Counted from the stretch's first letter, positions 8,757 through 17,836 are shown. The stretch is DNA of 64,000 bases from Marinobacter mangrovi (GCF_016798325.1 NZ_JAERVO010000001.1:930001-994000); one strand, 5' to 3'. Made by a program: numbers and translations. Notes: generated by a model not told the origin, from the sequence alone.

Positions 8757-9522
8757 AGATGTGCTTCCTTATCCGGTCGGTCAGTTCGCTGAAACGGGGT
8801 TCCCTGATGGTGTCGGCGCTGCGCGGTCGTGGCAGGTCAATGTCGATCAGGTCGAGCACGGTGCCCGGGCGCTTGCTCATCACCAGCACCCGGTCCGCCA
8901 GCAACACCGCTTCGGAGATGGAGTGCGTGATGAACAGCACGGTCTTGGGCTGCTCGTTCCAGATCTTCAGCAGGTCGAAGCCGATTTGCTCCCGGGTCAT
9001 GGCGTCGAGCGCCGAGAACGGCTCGTCCATCAGCAGGATATCGGGGTTGAGCAACAGGGCCCGGACGATCCCGACCCGCTGCTGCATACCGCCGGACAGT
9101 TCGTCCGGCATCTTGTCGCCAAAGGTTTCCAGGCCGGCGATCGCCAGCAGTTCGTCGGCGCGTTTTTCGTCCTGCCGGTTGTAACGGCCGTATTTGTGCT
9201 TCAGCGGGAACAGGACGTTCTTACGCACGCTCAGCCAGGGCAACAGCGTCGGCTTCTGGAAGACAATGCCCACGTCGTCCCGCGGACCGTCCACCTGTTT
9301 ACCGAAAACGCTCACCTCGCCATGACTGGGAATCAGCAGTCCCGAGACCATCCGCAGCAGGGTCGACTTACCGCAGCCGGATGGGCCCACCACCGCCACG
9401 AATTCGTGACGGTGGATTTCCAGATTGATGTCCTGCACGGCCATGGGCGCGTCCGGCGCGGGATCGTAACGATGCCCGACGCCGTCCATCCGCACGAACG
9501 CGCGTTCGTGTTGCTGGGTCAT
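8734..9522 (-). CDS. ABC transporter ATP-binding protein (TauB/SsuB type)
   Basis: The protein has 262 residues from the ATG at 9522. It has Walker A GPSGCGKST, signature LSGGMQQR, Walker B ILLMDEPF and H-loop FITHSISEA, all intact. The ATG begins MTQQHER and lies one base after the binding-protein stop. The open frame upstream overlaps the binding-protein gene and looks unrelated. Order and overlaps show one operon with the binding protein, permease and deaminase. Residue patterns alone do not define the transported substrate. Confidence 0.92.
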   Translation of the reverse strand: MTQQHERAFVRMDGVGHRYDPAPDAPMAVQDINLEIHRHEFVAVVGPSGCGKSTLLRMVSGLLIPSHGEVSVFGKQVDGPRDDVGIVFQKPTLLPWLSVRKNVLFPLKHKYGRYNRQDEKRADELLAIAGLETFGDKMPDELSGGMQQRVGIVRALLLNPDILLMDEPFSALDAMTREQIGFDLLKIWNEQPKTVLFITHSISEAVLLADRVLVMSKRPGTVLDLIDIDLPRPRSADTIREPRFSELTDRIRKHIYEPEAVA

Positions 9523-9523
9523 A

Positions 9524-10519
9524 TCACTTCGACTCCGGGGCAAAGCCACGTTTGACGCTGGTTTCCGGGTCCAGGGACGACGCCGGCAGATTGTTCGCTT
9601 CCGCGACATAGGTCCAGGTCTGGGCGATCCGCTCCGGCGTGAAGACGCCGACGCCGTCCTGCTCGGTGGCCTCGTTGAAGATCAGCTTCATGGTGTCGCG
9701 GATCTGGCCCGCGGCGACGGCGGGATCCACTTCCGGCACCATGGTGTGCAGGTCCTCGCCGGCTTTCTCCGGATTGTCGCGGGTGAAGGCCACGGACTTG
9801 GCGAAGGCTTTCAGGAAGCGCTTGGCCACCTCCGGCCGCTTCTCCAGGAACGTGTCGCTGGCCAGGATCGCGGAGCTGTAGAGTTCAAGCCCGGCTTCGG
9901 ACCACGGCAATACACGGATGGCCTTGCCGGCATCGGCCGCCTGGCTCTGGAACAGCGCCACGTTGGTCACCCAGGCGATGATGGCGTCGGTGTTGCCCGT
10001 CATCAGCATGGGCCCCAGCGCCCCGGGATCGGTCTTGGTCAGCTTGATGTCGTCCGCTGACAGGCCGTTTTCTTTCAGCACGATGGGCAGGAAGGCGTTT
10101 GAGGACGTAAACGGTGAGGTGGCGACGGTCTTGCCCTTGATGTCGCCGATGCTATGGATGTCGCTACTCTCGAGTACGAAAAACGCATGCGGCGCCTGGG
10201 TAAATAGCGGATAAACGGCACTGACGGGCACGTCATCCTGCGCCTTGGCAGCCATCAGCGCGCCGATATCCGCACTGCCGATGTCGGACTGGCCGGTCGC
10301 CATCTTGGTCACCGCGTCGGTGGAACCCCGTCCGCTGGCGATACTCACTTCCAGCCCGGCATCGGCGAAGTAGCCTTCCTGAATACCCACATAGACCGGC
10401 GCCTTGTCGCCACCCGGCAGCCAATCCAACTGGAACACCACCTTGTCAGCGGCCGCCGCCAGGCTGCTCGTGCCCAGCGCGGCCGCCATCAACAGCATTC
10501 GGGAACATTTCATCATCAT
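9524..10519 (-). CDS. ABC transporter substrate-binding protein, NMT1/THI5-like
   Basis: The protein has 331 residues. An N-terminal Sec signal peptide (hydrophobic LLMAAALGTSSLAAAA) is followed by FQLDWLPGGDKAPVYVGIQ and EGYFADAGLEV, the classic start of NMT1/THI5/SsuA-like binding proteins. These bind sulfonates, pyrimidines, riboflavin or related small molecules. GRGSTDAVTKMATGQSDIG is the second lobe-entry motif. The first of three tandem ATGs (10519) has GGAGAG 7 bases upstream. Because a nucleoside-type deaminase shares the operon, a nucleobase or pyrimidine ligand is a reasonable but unproven guess. Confidence 0.9.
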   Translation of the reverse strand: MMMKCSRMLLMAAALGTSSLAAAADKVVFQLDWLPGGDKAPVYVGIQEGYFADAGLEVSIASGRGSTDAVTKMATGQSDIGSADIGALMAAKAQDDVPVSAVYPLFTQAPHAFFVLESSDIHSIGDIKGKTVATSPFTSSNAFLPIVLKENGLSADDIKLTKTDPGALGPMLMTGNTDAIIAWVTNVALFQSQAADAGKAIRVLPWSEAGLELYSSAILASDTFLEKRPEVAKRFLKAFAKSVAFTRDNPEKAGEDLHTMVPEVDPAVAAGQIRDTMKLIFNEATEQDGVGVFTPERIAQTWTYVAEANNLPASSLDPETSVKRGFAPESK

Positions 10520-10538
10520 GGGTACTCTCCGTTTCGGT

Positions 10539-11543
10539 CTATGTTGCTTTCGTTATCGTTGGGTCTTGCGGCTTTGCCCGCTCACGCATGGCGGGCCGCT
10601 CAAGCCGGGCCTGACGCCAGTCCGCCAGCCCCACGAGGACAATGGCCACAGCAATCAGGAAGAAACCGGTGATGTCCGTGACGGACGGGATTTCGTTAAG
10701 GATCAGGAAGGACGCGAGGATGCCCACAGCCGGGACCGCCGCGGAATTCAGTGACAGGCTGACGGCTGGAAGCGAGCGCATCGCCGCAACCTGGGCCGCG
10801 ACACACAGCCCGGAGGCGACCATGCCGCTGAACAGGATGTTCAGGCCAAACGACAGGCTCCACTGAATGTCGGCGGGGTCTTCGAGCCACAGGGCGATGG
10901 GCGCCAACGCGGTGACGGACATGCCGATCTGCCAGGGAATCAGCGACAACACATCCCCGTGCCACCGGTGGCGGCGGACGTGAATAAGACCGGCGGTCCA
11001 GACCAGCGTGGCACAGACAATCAGCGCGATGCCGGTCAGGACGTCGCTGTCCGCCAGCTCCAGCGACAGCGGGTTAATGATCGTCAGCAGCCCGGTCAGC
11101 CCTAAACCGACGCCGATGGCTTTCGACAGGTTCAGGCGCTCTCCCAGAAACAGGGCCGCCGCCGGTACCACCCAGATGGGCGTGGTATAGGCGAGAATGA
11201 CGGCTCGGCCCGCCGGCAGGTACTGAAGCCCCAGTGTCGCCAGGGTAATAAAGCCCATGTTCTGCAGGATGCCGACGGACAGCACCACCGGCCAGTCGCG
11301 CTTGTGCGGCAGGCGCAGGTTGCCGGTGAGGTAGGCAATCACCAGCATTGTGGAGACGCCGAGCAGCATGCGCAGGGCGGTGTACAGCAGCGGCGGACTC
11401 TGGGCCAGCCCCAGTTTCATCACCGGAAAGTTGCACCCCCACCCCAGCGCGGTGCAGGCCAGCAACAGATAACCGAGCCCCCAGTTATACTGGGCGCCCA
11501 CACTTTCTGGGCGATCGGTTCCAACCTGGCGTGTTACTGGCAT
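10539..11543 (-). CDS. EamA/DMT family transporter
   Basis: The 334-residue protein has ten predicted hydrophobic helices arranged as two EamA repeats. The first contains CTALGWGCNFPVMKLGL and ALRMLLGV, the second IVCATLVWTAGLI and SGMVASGLCVAAQ. The C-terminus is basic. DMT carriers move amino acids, nucleobases or other metabolites. The ATG at 11543 has AGGA 8 bases upstream; the longer frame adds 24 hydrophilic residues. It ends 19 bases before the binding-protein start, so it is probably the first gene of the ABC/deaminase operon. That pairs a drug/metabolite-type carrier with an importer. Confidence 0.88.
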   Translation of the reverse strand: MPVTRQVGTDRPESVGAQYNWGLGYLLLACTALGWGCNFPVMKLGLAQSPPLLYTALRMLLGVSTMLVIAYLTGNLRLPHKRDWPVVLSVGILQNMGFITLATLGLQYLPAGRAVILAYTTPIWVVPAAALFLGERLNLSKAIGVGLGLTGLLTIINPLSLELADSDVLTGIALIVCATLVWTAGLIHVRRHRWHGDVLSLIPWQIGMSVTALAPIALWLEDPADIQWSLSFGLNILFSGMVASGLCVAAQVAAMRSLPAVSLSLNSAAVPAVGILASFLILNEIPSVTDITGFFLIAVAIVLVGLADWRQARLERPAMRERAKPQDPTITKAT

Positions 11544-11869
11544 GGGTTTGTCCTGGTGGTGTTCAAATCGATCGCCGATCGACCTTTCGGATCGGCTGTC
11601 TGCCCAGCTGGCCAACTTTCCAGAAACGCCTGTTACGCTTTACAACGCATCGCATGGGCGACCTGAAAATTATCCTGACCAGCTATTCAGCATTTAGCGA
11701 ATGCAAACCAGGTGCCACATTGTGGATGTGGTCAAACCCGCATTTCAGCGCGCTGACGCCTCGGCCATGCACTGAAATGAGCCATTCCGATCCGATACGC
11801 ACCGGTAACGGGCCAGCCCACTCCAAGGTAGCCCCAAACCAATCTCACCTCGCCCCGGATGCCAACCTG

Positions 11870-12044
11870 TCCAATCGGTCAGCTTTGAAGGAGGGTTTTT
11901 ATATCGGCGAGGAGGTGTCGGCGGACGATCTACGAGCCCGGAACGTTGAGTTCGACATGATCCGCAACACCCGCAGAATCCGGAACCGCTTGCGGAGGCG
12001 ATCATCACCTTCGCCAACAGCATTGAACGAAAGCGCCCTGTCTG
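11870..12044 (+). pseudogene. Possible relic of a 2-oxoglutarate/Fe(II) oxygenase-like gene
   Basis: In one plus frame the bases around 11885-11950 read ALKEGFYIGEEVSADDLRA. This resembles the LKEGFYIG...P.DHP block of isopenicillin N synthase-like oxygenases. A second frame from about 11960 to the TGA at 12042-12044 reads PEPLAEAIITFANSIERK, which looks like real protein rather than shadow. Neither part has the HxD...H iron ligands, and the frame changes between them. The reading is a decayed fragment, possibly once part of the neighbouring catabolic operon. Evidence is pattern resemblance only. Confidence 0.28.
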
Positions 12045-12183
12045 AAAGCGGCCGCCTTGCGAATCCTTATAGCGGCGTTAATGTCGGCGGTCCGACGGCC
12101 TCGGGCAGCCCCGCCCGCTGCCTCAGGGGCCGGTAACCAACGTCCACAGCGCGGTCGGATAGCGTCTATCGCGGTCTGCGATC

Positions 12184-12212
12184 TGTTACAAAATGTATCC
12201 CCGGCCTAGAAT
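12184..12212 (+). promoter_or_regulatory. Candidate promoter of the DUF2914 gene
   Basis: TGTTAC (12184-12189), a 17-base spacer and TAGAAT (12207-12212) lie 40 bases upstream of the ATG. The -10 is good and the -35 poor, so an activator or alternative sigma factor may be involved. Confidence 0.35.
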
Positions 12213-12251
12213 AGGCGGTCAACTCGCTTTCTACGGAGACCGCCCAGACCC

Positions 12252-13196
12252 ATGAGTGACCACAGGCCCGCCTACAACCTGCGCATTCGCGCTGCTACCC
12301 GCCAGTCCGACGAATCGGGCCAGGACGTCGTGGTGTATCACTGGGGACGCATTATCGGCGTGGTGCTGGTCAGCGTGATCGTATTGGCCATTCTCGGTTT
12401 TTTGCTCTGGTCCTGGGTCAGCGGACCCGATTCGGCCGACAACCAATCGCGCCTGGTCGCTGCGGGTAAAGTCGTCACCGGGGAGCCCGCCTCGCCCCAA
12501 CCAACCTTGCCTACTGAACCAGAGGCGGCAGCGGACGAAAAGATGAACGGTCTGCCGGAAACGCCAAAGAACACGGAATCCCCGCAAACCGATGCGCCAG
12601 CCGGCGACACACCATCGGAATCGGCCGAGCCGGCCGCCCCGAATACCGAAGACACCCAGACCGAAACGGCGACGACCGCCGAAGGGGCGTCTGTACCGGA
12701 AACAGAGGCCGGGGCAGCGACCACTCAGGAAGAGCCGTCGGTCATTGCCGACCCCGCGCAGGCACCGGCGCCTTCGGACGATACCGGGCCAGACCCGTTC
12801 AAGATCGAGGAACCGGCACCCGCCGCCCCGACGGACGATGGCAATAGCCAGGTGACCATCAAATCCGATCACCTGCTGCGGGCGCAGCTGACCCCGGCCG
12901 TCGACGGGCACGAACCCACCACGGTGCTGCCGTCGCTGGTACACATGGGCGACAACGACCTGATCAAGGTTTACTACTTCAACGAACTCAAGGGGCTGAA
13001 GGGCCATACGGTCTACCACGACTGGTATCTGGGCGATCAGCGCGTGGCCCGGGTGTCGATCGATTCCTACCTCGACCAGATGCGGGCGTCGAGCAGCAAG
13101 AACATCAATCGCAGTATGCTGGGAGACTGGCGTGTGAAGACGGTGACCGATGAAGGCGACGTGCTGGCAACGGGCCGGTTCCGGGTGACTGAATAG
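12252..13196 (+). CDS. DUF2914 domain membrane-anchored protein
   Basis: The protein has 314 residues. A cytoplasmic N-terminus of about 30 residues is followed by one transmembrane helix (about 33-57, IIGVVLVSVIVLAILGFLLW). A long linker rich in Pro, Glu, Ala and Thr runs from about 65 to 195. The C-terminal DUF2914 domain is at about 205-312 (VYYFNELKGLKGHTVYHDW, DWRVKTVTDEGDVLATGRF). The fold should face the periplasm. The DUF2914 function is unknown; the linker composition suggests a tether of variable length. The GGAG upstream is 13 bases from the ATG, a weak ribosome site. It converges with cobF. Confidence 0.85.
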   Translation: MSDHRPAYNLRIRAATRQSDESGQDVVVYHWGRIIGVVLVSVIVLAILGFLLWSWVSGPDSADNQSRLVAAGKVVTGEPASPQPTLPTEPEAAADEKMNGLPETPKNTESPQTDAPAGDTPSESAEPAAPNTEDTQTETATTAEGASVPETEAGAATTQEEPSVIADPAQAPAPSDDTGPDPFKIEEPAPAAPTDDGNSQVTIKSDHLLRAQLTPAVDGHEPTTVLPSLVHMGDNDLIKVYYFNELKGLKGHTVYHDWYLGDQRVARVSIDSYLDQMRASSSKNINRSMLGDWRVKTVTDEGDVLATGRFRVTE

Positions 13197-13228
13197 AAAT
13201 AGAACCGGCCAGCCTGAACGGCACCGAG

Positions 13229-13993
13229 TCAGAGCAACGGCTGGCGGGCGATCAGGTAGATGTCCATGATCCAGCCGTGTTGCTCTCTCAGTGCGGCCCG
13301 ACGGGCCTTGATCAGCGGACTGACATCCTGCAGCGGACCGTCGATCAGGCACTGCTTGTCCATCCCTAGATAAGCCCCCCACCAGATATGAAGCCCATCA
13401 GGCGGCAGTGCATCAAAGGCACCGCCGCTATCGAGCATCACGGCGATAGAGGCCGCATCATTGGGCCAGCCCCGCTCGCGCAGACGGCGACCGGTGGTGA
13501 TGTGCACCGGTTCGGCCAGTGCGTTCAGGGGAACCCGGTGGGCAGCGGTCAGCACCTGCAGGCTGGTAATACCCGGCACCACATCCACATCGACCGCACG
13601 GCCTGCACGCGTCAGACGATCGGCAATACGAAGGCTGCTGTCATACAAGGACGGGTCGCCCCAGATCAGCAGAGCCACGCGGCCCCCCTCAGGCAAGTGC
13701 TCGGCAATCTGCGCGTCCCAAACCCGGGCAATCGCCGCATGCCAATCGTCGACGGCCCCGAGATAATCGCCGCTCGCCGCTCGCTTGGGGAGATCGAATT
13801 CAACCACGCGGGCGTCGGAATCGTTCGCCAACAAGGTGTCACAGAGCAGCCGCCGCAGATCCACCAGGTCGGACTTCGCATCGCCCTTGCGGGGCAACAG
13901 GATCAGGTCCGCGTCGTTCAGGGCCCGCACCGCGGCCAGGGTGACGTGATCCGGGTTGCCGGTGCCGATGCCGATCAGGGACAGGTGAATCAT
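13229..13993 (-). CDS. cobF: Precorrin-6A synthase (deacetylating)
   Basis: The 254-residue SAM-dependent tetrapyrrole methylase has the N-terminal [14 protein letters not shown] glycine loop and [13 protein letters not shown]. The long insert after [17 protein letters not shown] is typical of CobF. It methylates C1 of precorrin-5 and releases the extruded acetyl group, a step found only in the aerobic cobalamin route. Its start overlaps the cobM stop (ATGA). It is the last gene of the riboswitch-led operon and converges with the DUF2914 gene. Confidence 0.95.
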   Translation of the reverse strand: MIHLSLIGIGTGNPDHVTLAAVRALNDADLILLPRKGDAKSDLVDLRRLLCDTLLANDSDARVVEFDLPKRAASGDYLGAVDDWHAAIARVWDAQIAEHLPEGGRVALLIWGDPSLYDSSLRIADRLTRAGRAVDVDVVPGITSLQVLTAAHRVPLNALAEPVHITTGRRLRERGWPNDAASIAVMLDSGGAFDALPPDGLHIWWGAYLGMDKQCLIDGPLQDVSPLIKARRAALREQHGWIMDIYLIARQPLL

Positions 13994-14796
13994 TGGGGTT
14001 CGCCCTCCCCGCCGGGCCCGGTACCTGCGAAGGGTGAATCCGCCGATTGGGGGCGAAAGCGGCGATCGTATCCGACGGCGTAGAGGCTGCTTTCGGAGAA
14101 GTCCTCTGTGCCCAGCGCCGGGCCCACCAGAATCAGGGCGGTCCGGTTCATGGACGAATCCATGGCCGCCTCGATGGTCGCCAGGGTGCCTCGCAACACA
14201 CGCTCATCCGGCCAACTGGCTCGCCAGACAATGGCCACCGGACAATCGGCACCGTAATACGGCGCAAGATCCTCAACCACTTTCGACAGGTTATGGATCG
14301 ACAGGTGAATCGCCAGTGTGGTGCCCGTGCGAGCGAAGTTGGCGAGGGATTCACCCACCGGCATGGCACTGGCCCGGCCGGGTGTCCGGGTCAGCACCAG
14401 GGATTGCGCCACGCCCGGAAGGGTCAGCTCTTGACCCAAGGTCGCTGCGGCGGCCGCAAACGACGGCACGCCGGGCGTGATCTCGTAGGGAATATCCAGA
14501 GCCCGCAGCCGCCGTAGTTGCTCGCCCAGTGCCGACCAGACGGAGAGATCGCCTGAGTGCAGGCGCGCCACATCCAGTCCCGCGTTATGGGCCGACTGGA
14601 TCTCCGCGATGATCTCATCCAGGGACAGGGGCGCCGTATTGATGATCCGCGCCTCCGGCGGGCAATGCGCCAGTATCGCCTCTGGCACCAGCGAGCCGGC
14701 ATAGAGGCAAACCGGACAGGACGCGATCCGGTCCCGGCCGCGCAGGGTCAGCAGATCGGCCGCGCCGGGGCCGGCGCCGATAAAATGGACGGTCAT
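13990..14796 (-). CDS. cobM: Precorrin-4 C11-methyltransferase
   Basis: The 268-residue protein begins with the glycine loop [35 protein letters not shown] and [19 protein letters not shown] are the usual SAM-pocket motifs of CobM/CbiF. It methylates C11 of precorrin-4 to give precorrin-5. The C-terminal 25 residues are proline/serine-rich beyond the conserved fold. ATGA overlaps couple it to cobE upstream and cobF downstream. Confidence 0.96.
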   Translation of the reverse strand: MTVHFIGAGPGAADLLTLRGRDRIASCPVCLYAGSLVPEAILAHCPPEARIINTAPLSLDEIIAEIQSAHNAGLDVARLHSGDLSVWSALGEQLRRLRALDIPYEITPGVPSFAAAAATLGQELTLPGVAQSLVLTRTPGRASAMPVGESLANFARTGTTLAIHLSIHNLSKVVEDLAPYYGADCPVAIVWRASWPDERVLRGTLATIEAAMDSSMNRTALILVGPALGTEDFSESSLYAVGYDRRFRPQSADSPFAGTGPGGEGEPQ

Positions 14797-15158
14797 GGTT
14801 CAACTCCTTCAGCCATGGCAGCGGTGGCCATACGGTCACTGGATATCACTCGTGGACCCAGTAAACGGCTGCCCGCGCCGGCACCGAGCAGCGCGACGGC
14901 TTCCGCCACACTGCCCACGCCTTTCGCCTGCTGACTCGCTTCCGATTGGGTCAATGTGACGACGCCGGAAAGATCCTGATCCGCGACCGGAATAACCGGA
15001 AGCGACAGGGCTCTCCCCAAAGCCTCGATTCGCGGCAGCATGGATTCCGCGGCCGCCAGGCGATCAACCGCGCCATGGCGCTCAATCAGTTGCACCAGCG
15101 CCTCCTGCAGGGCCGATACATCGGCGCCCTGGCGATACCCGAAACCCGCCACCTTCAT
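14793..15158 (-). CDS. cobE: CobE/CbiG C-terminal-like cobalamin biosynthesis protein
   Basis: This 121-residue stand-alone protein corresponds to the C-terminal domain of CbiG ([17 protein letters not shown] near the start, [12 protein letters not shown] near the end). In anaerobic organisms CbiG opens the ring lactone. In aerobic species the short CobE is conserved with cob genes, but its reaction is unsettled. The ATG at 15158 overlaps the cobL stop (ATGA), and its own stop overlaps the cobM start. The longer open frame upstream is a shadow of cobL. Confidence 0.88.
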   Translation of the reverse strand: MKVAGFGYRQGADVSALQEALVQLIERHGAVDRLAAAESMLPRIEALGRALSLPVIPVADQDLSGVVTLTQSEASQQAKGVGSVAEAVALLGAGAGSRLLGPRVISSDRMATAAMAEGVEP

Positions 15159-16363
15159 CGGGTCACCCGCCACTGCACGATGGGATAGCTGCCCTTCCAG
15201 CCCCGGCGGGTGCCGATGGGCGCAGCGTGGCTGAGCTCCAGCCGCAGCAATTCGCCGCCCCGGGACGCTTGCCATTGTGCCAGCAGGGTTTCGGATTCCA
15301 GCGTCACCGCGTTAGCGACCAGGCGTGTGCCTGACGGAAGCCTCTCCCAGAGCGTCGCCAACAGGTTGTCCGATAGACCGCCGCCAATGAACACGGCATC
15401 CGGCTGTGGCTGATCCGACAACACCGCCGGCACGGTACCCTCAATGACGTTTAGCCAATCCACACCCAGCGCCTCAGCGTTGTGCCGGGCGCGGGCGGCC
15501 CGTTCGGGAGAACGTTCAAACGCAACCGCCTGATTCTGCGGGTGCGCCAACAACCATTCGATGGCGACCGAACCCGAGCCGGTGCCGATATCCCACAGTC
15601 GTTCGCCGGCTTTGGGTGCCAGTGCCGACAGGGTCATGGCCCGTAGGGATTGCTTGGTGATCTGGCCGTCGTGTTCAAAAAAGTGATCGGGTAAGCCCGG
15701 GGTGGACGGTATGGCCGCGCCCGTGCCGCAAATGGCCAGGCCAACGGCAACTGGATGGGCGATATCAAGTGGCAGCTCCCCGTCGGCCGCTGCCGAGCGT
15801 ACCCGTTCACGCTCACCGCCCAGCGATTCGAGCAGGTGCATGGTGGTGTCCCCGAAGCCCCACTGGTTGAGCTTGTTGGCCAGTTCCGCGACGGCGTCAC
15901 CATCGCGAATCAATACCAGCAAGCGACGCCCCGGCTGCACGCTCGGGCGGATCCGGTTCAGTGGTTTGGCGTGAAGCCCCAGGCAGGTGCAATCCTCCAG
16001 GGACCAGCCCAGACGGGACGCCGCCAGACAGAAGGTAGACGGCGACGGCAGCGCCTCCCATTCGTCCCGGGACAGATGCCGCGCCAGCGAGGCCCCGGCG
16101 CCGAACCAGAACGGATCTCCCGAGACCAGCATGACCACCCGCCGACTGCGTTCGGCCAATAGGAGTGGGATGCCCTCGGCAAAGGGCACCGGCCATTCGC
16201 GGACCTCGGCGTTCATCGCGGGCAATACCGACAGATGCCGGCGCGCGCCGTAGATCAAATCGGCCTCGTCCAGTGCCCGCCGGCTTGCCGCAGAGAGCCC
16301 GCTTATGCCACTCTCCCCCCAACCTATGATTGTCAGCCAGGGAGCGCGCTCAGCGTCCGTCAT
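15155..16363 (-). CDS. cobL: Precorrin-6Y C5,15-methyltransferase (decarboxylating)
   Basis: The 402-residue fusion has an N-terminal CbiE-like methylase (about 10-200, IIGWGESGISGLS, VSGDPFWFGAGASLA). The C-terminal CbiT-like Rossmann methylase covers about 215-400 (ALAPKAGERLWDIGTGSGSV, VFIGGGLSD). Together they methylate C5 and C15 and decarboxylate the C12 acetate. The ATG at 16363 has AGGA 8 bases upstream, so it is preferred to an ATG 24 codons earlier. Its start lies one base from the start of cobK on the other strand, so each leader is inside or abutting the other gene. Confidence 0.95.
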   Translation of the reverse strand: MTDAERAPWLTIIGWGESGISGLSAASRRALDEADLIYGARRHLSVLPAMNAEVREWPVPFAEGIPLLLAERSRRVVMLVSGDPFWFGAGASLARHLSRDEWEALPSPSTFCLAASRLGWSLEDCTCLGLHAKPLNRIRPSVQPGRRLLVLIRDGDAVAELANKLNQWGFGDTTMHLLESLGGERERVRSAAADGELPLDIAHPVAVGLAICGTGAAIPSTPGLPDHFFEHDGQITKQSLRAMTLSALAPKAGERLWDIGTGSGSVAIEWLLAHPQNQAVAFERSPERAARARHNAEALGVDWLNVIEGTVPAVLSDQPQPDAVFIGGGLSDNLLATLWERLPSGTRLVANAVTLESETLLAQWQASRGGELLRLELSHAAPIGTRRGWKGSYPIVQWRVTR

Positions 16364-16364
16364 C

Positions 16365-17111
16365 GTGAAAGTCCTGATTCTTGGTGGAACCACCGAAGCC
16401 AGCGCCCTGGCCCGGGTTGTTGCCGAAAGCGGCATCCCCGCCCTGTTCAGCTATGCCGGCCGTGTGGCCAGCCCCCGACCACAACCGGTGGAAACCCGTG
16501 TGGGTGGTTTTGGTGGGGTTGATGGCCTCGCCCGTTTTCTTGCGGACAACCGCGTCACCCACCTGGTGGATGCCACTCACCCGTTTGCCAGCCAGATGAG
16601 CCACAACGCCGTGGCGGCGGCGGATCGAACCGGCGTGCGTTTGATGGGACTGACTCGCCTGCCGTGGACGCCGGTGCCGGGCGATCAGTGGCAGCACGTG
16701 CCGGATATCGAGGCTGCCGTCGATGTCGTGGCCGGGCCTGCCGAGCGGATCATGCTGGCGATCGGTCGCATGCACCTGGACGCCTTTACCCGCCAACCGC
16801 AGCATCATTACCTGTTGCGATTGGTGGACACACCTCAGGCTGCGATTCCGCTGCCCCATCACACCGTCACCGTCGATCGGGGGCCGTTTACCGTCGACGG
16901 CGATCGCGCGCTGCTTACAACCCATGGCATCGACCAGGTGGTCTGCAAGAACGCCGGTGGTACGGGGGCCGACGCCAAGCTCACCGCCGCCCGGGAACTG
17001 GGCCTTCCGGTGCTGATGATCGATCGCCCGGAACCACCGCCGCGGCAGGAAGTCCACACGGTGGACGACGTGCTGGCCTGGCTGGGTCACGACGCCGACC
17101 TGGGCGTGTAA
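16365..17111 (+). CDS. cobK: Precorrin-6A reductase
   Basis: The 248-residue NADPH-dependent reductase begins KVLILGGTTEASALARV, the typical CobK/CbiJ dinucleotide-binding start. LVDATHPFASQMSHNAVAA and CKNAGGTGADAKLTAAREL are also diagnostic. It reduces precorrin-6A to precorrin-6B, just before CobL. The GTG at 16365 matches the family start; an ATG at 16326 would add 13 residues. It is the only gene of this block on the plus strand: head-to-head with cobL and tail-to-tail with cobJ, overlapping cobJ by 25 bases. Confidence 0.95.
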   Translation: MKVLILGGTTEASALARVVAESGIPALFSYAGRVASPRPQPVETRVGGFGGVDGLARFLADNRVTHLVDATHPFASQMSHNAVAAADRTGVRLMGLTRLPWTPVPGDQWQHVPDIEAAVDVVAGPAERIMLAIGRMHLDAFTRQPQHHYLLRLVDTPQAAIPLPHHTVTVDRGPFTVDGDRALLTTHGIDQVVCKNAGGTGADAKLTAARELGLPVLMIDRPEPPPRQEVHTVDDVLAWLGHDADLGV

Positions 17112-17836
17112 AGCAGCGGCTGGCCCTCGCGCTCGATCAGCCGTGTCTGGCTGGACCCGACGATGACCAGCGTGCGCATGTCGGCCATGTCCGGCGTCGC
17201 GTCCTCCAGGGTGGTCACCCGCAAGCTCTCTTCGTCGGTGGACACCGCCCGGGCAAACAGAATCAACCGATCCGGACCGCACACCTCCCGCAGCAACGAC
17301 AGGGCCTCGGCAAAACCGTCCGGCCTGGCTCGCGAGCGGGGATTGTAGAACGCCATCGCAAAATCGGCTTCCGCGGCCAGACACAGCCGCTTTTCAATCA
17401 GCAACCAGGGTTTGAGGTTGTCGGACAGGTTGATGCAGCAGAAGTCATGGCCGAGCGGCGCTCCGGCCCGGGCACTCGCGGCCAGCATCGCAGAAACGCC
17501 GGGCAGCACGCTGATGTCGAGATGCTTCCAGTCGGGATCACCGGATTCCAGCGCTTCGAACACCGCCGACGCCATCGCAAACACGCCCGGATCGCCGGAT
17601 GACACGACGACCACGCGATGGCCATCGGCCGCCATCTGCAGGGCGTGTTCGGCCCGTCGAATCTCTTCCCGGTTGTCGGAGCCGTGACGCACCAGCCCTG
17701 GCCGGGGCGCCACACGCTCTACGTAAGGCACATACCCGACGACGTCGGTGGCTTCCGCCAGGGCAGCGGATACTTCCGGTGTGATCATCGACTCGGCGCC
17801 GGGGCCCAACCCGGCGATGGTGAGCCAACCGCTCAT
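17087..17836 (-). CDS. cobJ: Precorrin-3B C17-methyltransferase
   Basis: The 249-residue methylase has IAGLGPGAESMITPEV, DVVGYVPYVERV, SSGDPGVFAMASAVFE and PLGHDFCCINLSD, all characteristic of CobJ/CbiH. It methylates C17 and drives ring contraction to precorrin-4. The start overlaps the cobI stop (ATGA). The last 25 bases overlap the end of cobK on the other strand. Confidence 0.96.
   Translation of the reverse strand: MSGWLTIAGLGPGAESMITPEVSAALAEATDVVGYVPYVERVAPRPGLVRHGSDNREEIRRAEHALQMAADGHRVVVVSSGDPGVFAMASAVFEALESGDPDWKHLDISVLPGVSAMLAASARAGAPLGHDFCCINLSDNLKPWLLIEKRLCLAAEADFAMAFYNPRSRARPDGFAEALSLLREVCGPDRLILFARAVSTDEESLRVTTLEDATPDMADMRTLVIVGSSQTRLIEREGQPLLYTPRSAS

Larger units (their letters stand above)
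11544..12251. other. About 700-base intergenic region, no intact gene
   Basis: No reading frame here has both a ribosome site and a recognisable family. Open frames on both strands are proline/arginine/serine-rich shadows. It should contain the promoter for the EamA operon (minus) and that of the DUF2914 gene (plus). A short stretch at 11870-12044 may be the remnant of a gene. No IS ends, tRNA or clear terminator were seen. Confidence 0.5.

Noticed and set aside
11745-12023. 92-codon minus-strand frame in the 700-base gap
   Set aside because: Low-complexity, Cys/Arg/Pro-rich, no ribosome site, no family resemblance.
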